Shown in pieces: positions 13,450 through 24,094 of a stretch of 64,000 bases of DNA. Made by a program: the position numbers and the translations under genes. Positions within the stretch are counted from its first letter, which is position 1; each line of letters begins with the position of its first letter. The DNA is from Calcarisporiella thermophila CBS 279.70. Taxonomy: Eukaryota > Calcarisporiellomycota. The stretch is from assembly GCF_041956535.1 (NCBI RefSeq), contig NW_027192202.1, forward strand, positions 257,723 to 321,722, given 5' to 3'. Below the pieces are notes generated by a model that saw nothing but the letters and a program-made list of their open reading frames with translations, was not told where the DNA came from and searched no databases.

Positions 13450-13836
13450 ATGTGTTGTGCCAGTTCCAAGCGCAAAACAAACACGTTCAAACTCGCAGAA
13501 GCTCTATGATCTCCTCCTCGTGCCATGCTCTTACACAACGCAAAAATGGGAATTACAAAATTCTTGCGTTATTCCATATTTCGGATCCGTATCAAAGCGC
13601 AAATTAGACCCTATCCAACGACTATCCGACCTTGTCCTTGATTTGCAGACACTGAATTATCACCACAAACCCAGGTTTGTCTTTCTTTGTACACTTCTAC
13701 AAAAGCTACAAGTTTCACAATGGGCGATCCACGCGATCCATTGCATTGCCCTAAGCATTATATACATATTCCAGAGAGCGATTATACTCTCCATCCCGCG
13801 TTACCATCTATCCATGATGCCGTAGATGTTGACTAA
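13450..13836 (+). CDS. Possible small hypothetical protein
   Basis: Weak model. An open stretch from about 13450 to a possible donor at 13675 can splice to 13712, giving a product ending in MGDPRDPLHCPKHYIHIPES and SIHDAVDVD. The ATG at 13720 alone opens a 38-residue frame rich in Pro, His and Asp. No family is recognised. The stretch could also be a 5' part of the TTC39-like gene that starts at 14069, or non-coding. The middle part, with codons for DLLLVPCSYTTQKWELQN, looks more protein-like than neighbouring spacers, which is the only reason for listing it. Confidence 0.22.
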
Positions 13837-14068
13837 ATCGTTTGGATATTCGAATTTTCTAAAGAAACTTCTAGATTAACACGCCCTCAACGAACAGATA
13901 AGGAAAAACAGACTCCCGTTAGGTAACCACGTTTTCCTTTCTTGATCGGGCAAGTTAATCTCGATCATAAAAAACCGGGGGAAACACATTATTTAGCGAG
14001 TAATTGTTACCCCCTTCTCTTTAATTCCTTTGTTGGTCATTGCACACAATCCTTTTGACGAGAAGGAA

Positions 14069-16809
14069 ATGAGCCTTAGCAGATCCTCTCCGCTGCCAGG
14101 GAGTTCCTTTGGGGAGAAAGTGGTAGTTACAGAAGCTGAAATCGGGTTTGCGCAAGAAAACCAAGCACAGCCTAACACTAGTTCAAGCTCTAAACAAGAA
14201 AAGGCTAGCGTAACTACTTACATCAACTCGGGTCTCACCGACCAATCTCGAAAGGAAATCTCTCAATCGTCCGAGGCCATCCAAACATGTCCAGAGGAAG
14301 ATCTCCAGATTCAAAAAGATGTCGAAGCGCGAAACTCCTCCTTATCCAGCTTCAGCCAAATATACAGGAAAACTATAGTGCCGGATGAGCTTATTATACA
14401 AGACATTATCGAGTCCAAAAATGCAATTGATCTTTACATCAGCGGGTATTGTTGCGAAGCGGAAGCAATATTACTTCGACATTATAGAAAACGCCTGTAT
14501 TCAACGCTCAGTTATTCTGTGGTTCTTACGTTTCGTGCGCTCATGACATTTCATGAGGATGACATGGAGCGCGCTGCAAACGCATTTGAGGCCGCGTTTG
14601 CTATTGCCAAGTCGATGCGGAAATCAAATAAACCGCCCTGGGCTGAAATACTCTGGCGCGGGCCTACCGTGAAAGATTTAAAATCATTCACTATGAGCGA
14701 ACGTCATGGAGTAATTATTCCTCCGCCTCGCTATGAAATCATGAAAAGAATAATAACTCCTTAATTTTTGATTTTGGATGATAGGAGTTGGTCTATGCAG
14801 AAACACGTCTATTCTTGGCTGGGAGAAATTTTCACTTGAAAAATAGAAAACGCGACTTGCTCAAGCTGTTATATTCTATAAAATGCGCCCAGACAATTTA
14901 CTCATCCCTGCAGAAGTTCATCGAGGAAATAGAGCAAGAGGCGGATAATGGGGTTGACATTTCAAAGTACAACATCGATAAGGAATTCTCTCATGGGATT
15001 GCTCTGGTAATCCGACTCTGGATTTGTAGCAGCAAAACCTAGCGGATGAACATCTAACCTTATCCGTACATATTTCTAATACAGGGAGTAGGATTCCAAA
15101 ACGTCCTGTTCTCTTTCACAGAGAAAATCAGGCCTAAATGGTCTTCGTTTGTGGGCCTTGTAGGAGATCGTGAGTTTGGGCTTATGACCCTAAGTGCGAT
15201 AGGCAGTGCGCAAGAAGAGGTTGAAAATATGCCGCTGCTCGCGCGCGCAGCTCGTCGTGGAGATGGGATATCTCTGCGCAAGATCTTCTGTGATATTTTG
15301 CTGGCCGCCTATCACTTTTTGTTATCGAGCTTTATCCCCAATCCGAACTTTAATCTCAACACCGCAATTAAGTTGGCCAAAAATTTAAATCAGCTCAACC
15401 CACACTCATTGTTTTACCTCACCTTGATTGGTAAAGTTTACCAAATGAGCAGAGACACCGATACCGCCTTGAGGGTTTACAACTTCATATTCCGCGCATC
15501 CAAGGAAGAGAGAATATGGCTCCATGTCACACATTGGGAGGCATTTCTCTGCTACTGCTCAAAGTTAGACTGGGTCAAGGCACTACGCCCCATTAGTACA
15601 TTAGCACAAGAGAGTATGTGGTCGAACGCTGGGTATCTCTACCACAAGGCCGTGGTGATGTACACTCTTGGACATGAGGCAAGCGAGGTGGAGGAGGTGA
15701 TGCAAACTATTCAACACTTGGTATCGAAAGACTGGTTTCTGAAAATCCCAATCGAGGTATTTTCTATCTCCATATTCGTTTCCATTGCCCCCTCCCTTTT
15801 CCTTGCCTCGATGAAGCGCATGCATATAGGTTGCTAAAGATGTGTACTTGCTCTTTAATTCAAATAGAAATTCGTTGCAAGGAAAGCCCGCAAATTTATA
15901 TTGCAAGGCTACCGTCTCTTTCTCCCCTTGCATGAACTCCTCTACATTTGGCATGTCTACGATCTTATGGATATCCCGGAGCTGCATATGTGTCTTGAAT
16001 TAATCACCAACGAAATCGATTGGCTTGAACACTTACTTAGACGTGGTGTCCGATCTATCCCTACTAAAAAAGAGAAATCCAACCGGAAACAATTCCTGGC
16101 TTCTCCACCTGAGGATGGGCAAGACGCATATCCCGGCAATGACAACAACACCTATGTTAATTTTTGGGATGACTATTGCCTCGGCTACCTACTGAAGGGG
16201 GTGGTGGCTAATCGGCTCGCCTTTCGCCCAAGAAGAGATGCCAATACCCTTCCACCCTATCCAGCCTACTACAAACTGGCTCTTCAGGCATTCGATAAAA
16301 CGCTTGCGCAGGGTTCCAAGATCGCGCTTGATCACTATATATTTTATTTCGCCAGCTTTGAGCGCGCTCGCACCCTCATGTACTTGGGAGACATTGGTGA
16401 TGCCATGAGCGAGCTTCACGCTTTGCGTAAGAACCTGAACTTGCCCCAAACGCACGGGAAGTACTCGTTTAGGAAACTCCTTATGTTTCAGATTGAAAAC
16501 GTGCTATTCGAATTACAAGAGCTGCGGGAAGCGATACAGCGCGATGGGGAGGAAGTCTTCATCACCTCAAATACCCCACCCAATCCTCGATCGAATCCGA
16601 CGGATGTGTTCTTGAGGAGGAAGAGTGTGGGGAGTTGGAAGAGGGATCCGCGACACCGCGTTCTCACCGCTTCCATCAGCGAGTATTTCCGCAAGAAGGT
16701 GAAGGAAAAGGATGAACTGCACGAGAACCTCCCCGATATCGGAGACGTGAGTAGGCGTTATTTGCAGAGTCGGCGTTACTCGTCAAAAAAGGGCCCGGGG
16801 ATCTTATAA
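14069..16809 (+). CDS. IML2: TTC39/IML2-family outer-membrane tetratricopeptide protein
   Basis: Member of the Iml2/TTC39 family; yeast Iml2 is needed for clearing inclusion bodies and links mitochondria with lipid droplets. The Met at 14069 (MSLSRSSPLPG) is the first good ATG; the frame is open upstream without one. About 110 residues of disordered sequence precede the helical fold. Family blocks are: LVYAETRLFLAGR, GVGFQNVLFSFTEKI, FVGLVGDREFGL, SLRKIFCDILLAAYHFL, THWEAFLCYCSKLDWVKAL, ESMWSNAGYLYHKAVVMY, and in the last exon WHVYDLMDIPEL and YYKLALQAFDKTL. Introns near 14711-14784, 15007-15084 and 15757-15867 keep frame. The end is basic (RRYLQSRRYSSKKGPG). Family is secure; the exact role here is inferred. 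Confidence 0.9.
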
Positions 16810-17307
16810 ACACTGCGCTGCTATGGCTGTCGTCGGTCCTCATTCTTCTTTGCCATGTAGCACTAAGCTCTACTGTATATAGTCCCTGACGAAAAGGAGA
16901 CTAACTATTGTAAAATTGCTTGTACGAATTAATACGCATATTCGCTTCCAGGATCGCCGAGAAGTTTTATTTTTTTTCCTTTTTTTGCATTTTCATTAGA
17001 GAAGGATTAAGAGTAATATCCGCACATACTGGGTGGATCCATATAGGTCCATGTACAAAAGGATAGTCTCGCTGTATTTTTAATTGTCAATGAAGGTAGA
17101 TATCACGAAATAAATAATAAATAAATAGTGAGATTAGAACAATAATAAATAGAAAGAGAATGTACAATTTGGTAAAGCAACATGGGCCCGGTGAGAAAAG
17201 TAGAGACAAAATGGAAAATGTACAAGGAGACTTGGTGGTAAAGCGCGACTCTTCTATATTAGGCCCCGTCGACCCCAGCTTCTCTCTTCTTCTTTCCCTC
17301 TATTGGT
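16810..17307. other. Convergent 3' spacer
   Basis: A/T-rich, with T-rich then A-rich tracts, between the TTC39-like gene and a minus-strand secreted-protein gene. Nothing else seen. Confidence 0.5.
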
Positions 17308-18102
17308 TTACAAATGCCCTTCAGCAATGGTAAGCATGTCCTGTAACATTCTACCATCTCTATGTTTGATGTCATTGAGAGCTCCTGCTTCGTCAACAAG
17401 CTCGTCGAATCCTAATCCGAGGGGACGGAAGGTTGCGGTGACGCGCCTCGATCCATTTTCTCCTCCATGGAATTCCCAAACCACTTGCCTCACACCATGT
17501 TGTACATTTCCCCACATTACCGGTAGTGCCGTCCGGAGCTGCTTCATGATTTCCTTTATGTGGCCAGCCACGTGCGTATCCATCTCTTCCACCAAGGCAT
17601 TTGCCCGAGTTCGTAAGCACTGAGAGATATGCGTGGAGGAAGTGCACCGCGCAAGAAGCATTTCTTCTATCGCCTGGGCGAGCGGCGATGCAAATAGTGG
17701 AGAAGCTGCCAAGACGAGGGGAATTTTGTCCTTGACATAGGTGTCCACCGCGCCAGAAACTTGCTTTGAGAATACATCCAAATCCAGATCATAAAAATCG
17801 GCCTGGGACCGGTCATCCAGATGGGCCTGCTTCTGCTGTGGTTGTTCGTCAGCTGGGTATAATGAGGGAGGAGTCGAAGTGTAGTTGACTTGGATGGATT
17901 CTCGAAACTGCGCCCCCACACGACCCGTAATCTTTTGGAAAGTGGTCTCGAGAATTTCTAGGTAGTGGTTTGCAATATACGAGGCGAGTTGGTGCGTGTC
18001 CAGGGTGCGAGGCTCATCATACAGAGTAATGCGGGACAAATCGATGGGAGAAGTCTGGGCGAGAATCGGGATGATGAAGAGGACCCAGAGCACCAGTATC
18101 AT
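17308..18102 (-). CDS. Secreted protein of unknown family
   Basis: Single-exon frame of 264 residues. It begins with a clear signal peptide, MILVLWVLFIIPILAQTSPI, with a likely cut after AQT or similar. The rest is soluble and mostly helical, with only two cysteines visible near the middle (LLARCTSSTHISQCLRTRAN), so one disulphide is possible. NYTS and an NGS motif are candidate N-glycosylation sites. No domain is recognised. Sequence such as EEMDTHVAGHIKEIMKQLR and VWEFHGGENGSRRVTATFRP shows normal amino-acid use, which favours a real gene. There is no GPI tail or second membrane span, so it is probably extracellular or vacuolar. Function unknown. Confidence 0.72.
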   Translation of the reverse strand: MILVLWVLFIIPILAQTSPIDLSRITLYDEPRTLDTHQLASYIANHYLEILETTFQKITGRVGAQFRESIQVNYTSTPPSLYPADEQPQQKQAHLDDRSQADFYDLDLDVFSKQVSGAVDTYVKDKIPLVLAASPLFASPLAQAIEEMLLARCTSSTHISQCLRTRANALVEEMDTHVAGHIKEIMKQLRTALPVMWGNVQHGVRQVVWEFHGGENGSRRVTATFRPLGLGFDELVDEAGALNDIKHRDGRMLQDMLTIAEGHL

Positions 18103-18228
18103 TATGAAGAGCCCGAGAAAAAGAAGGGGATGGAATAGTGGTATAGCCTCGAAAGGGGATAGGTATAGAATACTAAAGAATGGAAGCTCACCGAGGGAAG
18201 AACATAAATAAGGGAATCGAATGGCCAG

Positions 18229-18552
18229 CTAGTAATGAGTGAGGAAACGGATGGAAAGCGCAACAAAACACGAGGAAACAACAAAGGCTACAAACTCTAG
18301 CGATAAACAACGATCAGATTCTAATGGGCCGTACCAGGTTACACCCCATAACGCTAAAAGAAAATCAGAACGTGGCGAGGCTCCCAACTTCTTAAAAATA
18401 GCCTTGGTCGTGCAAAATTTTGCACCTCCACTCTCAGCCATAGCCTCGAAATAAACTCGCACTGTGGCCTTGGATGGATTGCCTAAGAAAGCCACACGGA
18501 GGGCGTGATTTTGGAGGAAATTCGAGCAAGTTTGTGTTAGGTTGCAAGGCAT
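18229..18552 (-). CDS. Possible small hypothetical protein
   Basis: ATG-led 107-codon frame upstream of the secreted-protein gene on the same strand. It ends in a hydrophobic run, LEFVAFVVSSCFVALSIRF, that could be a membrane anchor. No family is recognised and no coding bias is strong. It may equally be the promoter and 5' leader of the downstream gene. Low confidence. Confidence 0.2.
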   Translation of the reverse strand: MPCNLTQTCSNFLQNHALRVAFLGNPSKATVRVYFEAMAESGGAKFCTTKAIFKKLGASPRSDFLLALWGVTWYGPLESDRCLSLEFVAFVVSSCFVALSIRFLTHY

Positions 18553-18703
18553 TTCGCACTACTAGCCGACTCGTGGATTAGGATCTGATATTATTCATTT
18601 AGAAGGTGAAAAAACAATGGAAAATGATAAACAAAGAGTTGTGGAAGCACTCTTTTTTTATAAAAAAATCTTGCATGAAATAAGTAAAATGTCTTATGCA
18701 TGT
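18553..18703. other. Short A/T-rich spacer
   Basis: Spacer downstream of the GPI-protein gene; nothing recognised. Confidence 0.4.
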
Positions 18704-19126
18704 TTATAGGGAGAAGAACGCCGCACCCAAGGCAATAATTCCATATACCGCTGGCTCAAATCTTGAGCCGGCGCTGGTTCCGACAACACTTGGACGGGCA
18801 GCGAGGGAAGAGGATGCACTGGCGGCCGAGGAGATGGCGCTCGACGCAGAGGTAGCGACGGAGCTGGCAGAAGTGGCGGCGGACAAGGCAGACGAGGCGG
18901 CGGAGGTCGCGCTCTCCAGGGCAGAGGATGCGCTCACTAGAGCACTCGTCGCCGAGGCTGAGGCAGACTCAATCGAGGTGGCCTGCGAGCTCACAGCGGA
19001 GTCTGAGGCTGAGGCGGAAGCAGAGATGGGGTTAGACGCGGACGCGGACGACGCAGAAGTGGTGCCCAAGGCGTAGACGGAGAGCGCAAGCGCAAAGAGA
19101 GCAAAAACAAAGCAAACGAACTTCAT
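18704..19126 (-). CDS. Ser/Ala-rich GPI-anchored cell-surface protein
   Basis: 140 residues in one exon. Signal peptide MKFVCFVFALFALALSVYA, then about 90 residues made almost wholly of Ser, Ala, Thr and Val in runs such as SASSALESATSAASSALSAA, then a short linker and a hydrophobic C-terminus GIIALGAAFFSL. The plan of signal, Ser-rich stalk and terminal hydrophobic tail is that of small GPI-anchored wall or membrane proteins in fungi. The Ser-rich part would be heavily O-mannosylated. An omega site is likely around the S or G of TSAGS. The plus strand is also open here, but that frame is an Ala/Glu/Asp-rich mirror of the repeat and is not credible. Confidence 0.83.
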   Translation of the reverse strand: MKFVCFVFALFALALSVYALGTTSASSASASNPISASASASDSAVSSQATSIESASASATSALVSASSALESATSAASSALSAATSASSVATSASSAISSAASASSSLAARPSVVGTSAGSRFEPAVYGIIALGAAFFSL

Positions 19127-19884
19127 GTCTGATCAAGCAAAGGAAAGATTGAGACTGGATGGCAGGCCAGGAGATAGAAGAGAATTAACTAGAGAACAAG
19201 ACAAGCTAGAGGAGGTGTCGGGTGCCTTATATATTCACCCGCTTCATAGTTCAAATAACTTCCATATACAAGGCATGGATGCAGGATGCTTGACAACCGC
19301 GATGGGCCAGCAAATGGAAAGGGATCGCTGAGCGTTTTATTATTAAGTTTGCAATTCGGAGTTGGCCATTCTTGCATCATTATGTCTTCTGCTTTTGAAT
19401 CCTGTTGCAGTGAGGTTAGAATGCGTCGATCGATAATTCGAGCATTGCACCCAGACCAGAGAGGGAAAGGGGGGGGGAGGGAGGAGAAGGTGGGAAAAGG
19501 CCAAGATTTGCAACATGTTTGCAACGAGTTTTTCTCGTTTTTGTTTTGGCTTGACCCGAGGGTTTTAATTAGTTCTACTCAATGATGCAAGCTTGAATCG
19601 GGCCTCAATTTAGCGCTTCTTATATTTCTTAAATTAGTGATAGTGATTGTCTCAATTAATTTAAACCGCCCTTGGAGCCAGTTCTATCTCGTTCTTGATC
19701 TTAGTCCTATTCAGGAGTAGGGGGAATGCGCAGTTTGCGCAATTATTTATATCTCCATAAGAAGAGTGAAAAAAGCCAAGAAGATGATGCCCGTAGGGCC
19801 GCCCACAAAATGACAATTAAATAGGGAAGGCAGGTTGGTGCTATAAATAAAAGAAATATAAAGCAGGCACACAAGCCATTAGTT
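19127..19884. other. Intergenic region
   Basis: Promoter side of the GPI-protein gene followed by mixed sequence up to the edge of the eIF2beta pseudogene. A G-rich run lies near 19468-19480. No gene seen. Confidence 0.4.
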
Positions 19885-20640
19885 CTTGGTACCTTTGTCA
19901 ACCTGAGCCTGATATCCCGCTCAATGGCTGGTACAGACCGAGTCGCCCCGCAAGCCTCACATTGCAAGAAATAGATGTGCGTTTCTCTCGTCAGAATAGT
20001 GTCCGGTGATCTGCAGGTCTTGCATGTCACAAATTCGACGATATAGCGACGCAGGATGTTCTCAATCTACTTCTGCTGGAAGCGTCCCTTGATCACCAGG
20101 CGCCGACTTCCGTCCACCGACCCGCTTGTACCCAACTCAGCAAATAAGGACTGGATAACATGATCGGGAGAGCGATTTATCCTAAGGGTATACATTAGCA
20201 ATATAGTCAGAACAATCCGGTACCATCAATGGAACGTTGTAGCTTCATATGAAAACCAACTCACCTCTTGCAGATATCGTGAAGATTGGCAAAGATGGTT
20301 TGCCTACTGCCTTCTCCAAATACTAGTGGGGGAGACATTGAATGCCGCCGCTTTTCTCCAACAAGCTCGGAGTTGTTATGACCCAATATTTTGAAGAGGC
20401 GGGTGAGCAATTCATGATAAGCATAGTCCCGATTCAACTCGTGGCACGCCCTCTCATTAATCACAATCTTGTTGCCTCCTCATATTTTTTCCCCCACTTT
20501 ATTCGTCCTAAGATCACCTTCAAGGAGAGTAGTCTGAAACTTCCCATGGCTACTATTCTTCTTCTTGGCTCTCCTCTTTCTCATCCCGCTAAAATCAAGT
20601 ATATCCTGTGTTTCTGGGATGAGTGGCTGCGTTTTTGGTT
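19885..20640 (-). pseudogene. Decayed partial copy of eIF2beta
   Basis: Runs parallel to the intact eIF2beta gene about 1 kb further along. Shared blocks are [96 protein letters not shown] and [16 protein letters not shown]. It is broken twice. A CAG to TAG change at 20067-20069 stops the frame inside FQQKQIEN. A one-base loss near 19932 shifts the end, so the conserved tail is lost. The intron between the two blocks survives with usable GT and AG, which marks a DNA-level duplication and not a retrocopy. The upstream polylysine part is eroded and no clean start is visible. It lies downstream of the parent in the same orientation. Confidence 0.88.
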
Positions 20641-20897
20641 AGTTGTATTATTATTATTATTGTAGGCTCACATTCAGTATGGAAGATGATGGTTTTTATA
20701 CTTCAAAATTAGAGTTGGTGTGATTTCGTGTGATTAATTTTGAGGCTGTTTCTTGCTCTAATTCCCAAGTCAACCTGTGAAGCGGCAAGCATTCCGATAA
20801 AAGTAAAGACCAACCCAAAAAAAAACAAATTAAAAATTGAAGAGGGAAAAAAAGTATATTGTTTTTTAAGCAAAAATAAATGCAGATACACAAGCAA
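20641..20897. other. Spacer between eIF2beta and its pseudogene
   Basis: A/T-rich stretch that would hold the 3' UTR of the intact gene. No coding sequence is seen. Confidence 0.4.
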
Positions 20898-22178
20898 TCA
20901 TTTCTTTGGCCGCTTGCCAATCTGGGCCTGATATCCCGTCTTAATGGCGGTGACGGACCGTGTCGACCCGCAAGCCTCGCACTGCATGAAGAAGATACGG
21001 TTTTCTTTCGTCAAAATTGTGTCTGGAGATTTGCAGGTCTTGCACGTCACATATTCGACGATATAGCGACGCAGAATGTTCTCAATCTGCTTCTGCTGGA
21101 AGCGTCCCTTGATCACCAGGCGCTGGCTTCCGTCCACGGACCCACTTGTACCCAACTCAGCAAATAAGAACTGGATAACATGGTCGGGAGAACGATGCAT
21201 TCTGTAGTTAACATTAGAGTTAGTTTCATTCTGTCTCAATATAAAGGGAGCAGACTCTGATGGGAAATCAGCATACCTCTTGCAAATGTCGGGAAGATTG
21301 GCAAAGATGGTTTTCTTGTTGCCTTCGCGGAATACTGATGGGGGGGCGATTGTATATCGTCGCTTTTCCCCGACCAGCTCCGGGTTGTTCTGGCGCAAGA
21401 TTTTGAAGAAGCGTGAGAGCAATTCACGATAAGTATAGTCCCGATCCGACTTAAGCCATGCCTCCTCGTCCACCTCAAACTCATCGCCTTCGCCCTCCTC
21501 CTCTTCTTCTGCTGCGAAATCTCCTTCCTCGCCCTCTTCTTTATCAGCTGCGTCCTCTCCTTCGCGGAGTTCCGCTTCAAATGCCTCCAGATCGATATTC
21601 TTCTTCTTCTTGGGTTTCTTCTTTTTCATCTCACCAAAATCAAGTGACTCATCAGCCGCTGCTTCTCCCTCCTCTTCTCCAGGAAGTGGCTACAAGTGGA
21701 AACAGGGTTTAGAAATAGGAAAAAGAGCAAAAATAAAGGTGGATTTTGTGGGTTTGGAGTAATCACCTCTGATGGTTTCGGTGTTTTCTTCTTCTTTTTC
21801 TTCTTCAAACCAAGGAAATCCATATCCTCCTCTTCGCCCTCAGCGGCTGCTAAGTATTCGATTAGTATGAAAAATCAAGATCAGCACGCATCTCCTTTAT
21901 ATAAACAATAGAACCAATCTTACGCGCTTCAGCATCGTTATTCTCCTCGGGCTTGGATTCCTCTAGATCTTCAGCGAAATCCACATGCTTCTTCGGCTTC
22001 TTTTTCTTCTTTTTCAAAGAGAGATCAAACATCTGTTGGATTAAAAGAACGCCTCAAGTTAGAATTGCATGAGCCCTGATCAAGTCCAATGTGACCCAAT
22101 CCTATGTATTCGTTTCAACCCATTTACCTCTTCCTCAGCTTCGGGATTCTCTATTTTAGGATCGTGCTCTTCTGACAT
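20898..22178 (-). CDS. SUI3: Translation initiation factor eIF2 beta
   Basis: Subunit of eIF2 that binds eIF5 and eIF2B and contacts initiator tRNA. The start gives [17 protein letters not shown], followed by exons that carry three polylysine boxes ([35 protein letters not shown]). In the family these boxes bind eIF5 and eIF2B-epsilon. A long Glu/Asp run follows, then the helical and alpha/beta core ([50 protein letters not shown]) and the zinc ribbon CKTC...CEAC, ending in [10 protein letters not shown]. The last intron, about 21206-21277, happens to be open in frame, so a read-through translation would insert about 24 false residues. All domains are present. Divergent from the formyltransferase gene by 197 bp. 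Confidence 0.95.
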
Positions 22179-22375
22179 AGTGATTGTGCTTTTTATAGGA
22201 TAGATTATGTGAATTACTCAACCACCAAGGGATACAACAACTCTTGTAGAGCAAAAAGAAAACTGGTGCCTATGATGATTTATTTTGAAAAATTTTCCCG
22301 CTGTAAATCCAAGCCACTAAATGCAGCGGCAAATATAATTTCGATTCGCGAAAAATACTAGCTTGAAGAGCCAGC

Positions 22376-23835
22376 ATGAGCAGAGCGTTACTACGGTGTT
22401 TGTCACATAATTTCCATCGAATTAGAGTGAGTACAGGGGTTTTAGTGCCCTTGGCAGCTATTTCGTCGTTAAATGGGCTGCGGCTTTAGATAGCAAGGCA
22501 TAGCTGTGTCATTCCAAACTATGGGCGAACATTTCATACGACCAATGAGCCTCCTTTAACAGAAGAGCAGCGAGGATATCGTGTTTTATTCTTTGGATCC
22601 GATGAATTTGCATTGAGGCATCTCCGGGCCCTCTTGGAAGAGAAAGGTTTAATTACTTTTATCCAAATTTGCCGTGTTTAGCTGTTGTTTATTAGGTTTG
22701 AATAAACAGGGCGAGTCAATGCAGCCATAAAAACATTAGAAATTATCACTCCAGAACCAAAACTGGCCGGGCGCAATTTGAGAAATGCAGTAAAAGGTTT
22801 GATCACTGTCCAGTGCTACCCTAAAATCCCTGGCATCCTTAATACCCCCTTGTACTTATGCAAGTAGTTCCCGTCAGATCATTTGCAGAAGAACAAGGAC
22901 TCATCGTCCACAAAGGTCCTGTCGAAAGCATGAGAGATTTTGTTCTCCCCAAACCTGCCGATTTACCAGGTACCCCGTATGACCTTGGCGTCGTAGTCTC
23001 CTTTGGCTATTTGATCCCGCCAAGAATAACCCGGGCGTTTCGTCTAGGGGCAATCAACGTTCATCCTTCGCTACTGCCAAGATATAGGGGAGCAGCTCCT
23101 ATCCAACACGCAATATTAAATAATGAGATTGAAACTGGTGTGTCCATCCAGGAGCTGGCAGAGGAGTTTGATGCCGGACGAATACTAAAACAAGTCAAAG
23201 TGGTACCGTGTCTTCTAGATCGCTCGAGGTTTAATCGGATAGAAAAAGGCCCAATTAACCTGTTTTTTCTTTTTATTTGATAGCCAATCCCGAAAGACGC
23301 GGCCTTCGACTCTCTTTCTAGGCTCCTTGCAGAGTATGGTGCAAGTGCGCTCGTCGATGTTGTGCAGAATCTCGATCATTATCGAGCCAACTCTATCTCA
23401 CAGGACTCATCCCAAATCACGCACGCTCGAAAGATACAGAAATCAATGTCGGTGGTGGATTGGAAACAAATGGACGCTGACGAAGTGTACCGGTTACATC
23501 GTGCAATAGGGCATCAAGTAGGACGCAAACATGCAATTGCTGTATCCTCTTTGTCAGTACTGATTTTTGTTCTTCTTTAGTTCCCTTTGAGAACCCAATT
23601 TGATGGGAAAACCGTCCAACTCCTCCAGCCTTTTCTCCCTCCAGCTTCCACCCATAATAGTTTCCTTCCTGGCAGTGTCACGCTCACTCCAGATGCTATC
23701 CTTATTACATGTGCTGATGGTTCACAAGTGGGTTTTAGAAAAGTGAAATTTGAAGGACGGGGAGCGATTGGCCCAAAGGACTTTGCGAACGGGTATCTGA
23801 TGAATGGCAAAGAATCGGTGCAGTTCGGGCACTGA
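22376..23835 (+). CDS. FMT1: Methionyl-tRNA formyltransferase, mitochondrial
   Basis: Formylates Met-tRNA with 10-formyltetrahydrofolate for mitochondrial translation start. Exon 1 gives MSRALLRCLSHNFHRIR, an Arg-rich presequence. The catalytic domain shows YRVLFFGSDEFALRHLRALLEE, VVVSFGYLIPPRI and the signature INVHPSLLPRYRGAAPIQHA, with the catalytic Asn/His and downstream ETGVSIQELAEEFDAGRIL. The C-terminal tRNA-binding OB-fold starts after the segment IQKSMSVVDWKQMDADE and runs to the end. Six or so short introns keep frame; one near 23206-23282 follows KQVKV. Length is near that of other fungal mitochondrial forms. Presence implies formylated initiation in this mitochondrion. Confidence 0.93.
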
Positions 23836-24094
23836 GCCGCGTTGTAATGCAATTACCTGGGAGTTTCTGGGATTCTGAATTTTGTAGTGTCTTCCAAAAT
23901 CATCTTCGAACAATTATACCATGTTTCCGCATCCACAAAATCCTGTTTCTATTCAACTAATCTGAAAATCCCCTGTTATACATGTATGAAAAAAGAGAAG
24001 GGTTCTGTGTATAAAAAAAAGAAGCAGAAGAAAAGATTTAATAAATTAAAAAAAGTTATTTGCTACATAAAAAAAGAAAAAGTGTATGATATGA

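Noticed and set aside
18696-19076. Plus-strand Ala/Glu/Asp-rich frame
   Set aside because: Mirror image of the Ser/Ala repeat of the GPI protein on the minus strand, which has a signal peptide and a proper tail.
20067-20069. TAG in the eIF2beta copy as a sense codon
   Set aside because: Other genes in the window end in TAG (UGP1, eIF2alpha, NADPH oxidase), so TAG is a normal stop here and the copy is broken.
21206-21277. In-frame insertion of about 24 residues in eIF2beta
   Set aside because: It is an intron that happens to lack stops. Splicing at [10 protein letters not shown] gives the conserved sequence, and the pseudogene has an unrelated sequence at the same place.
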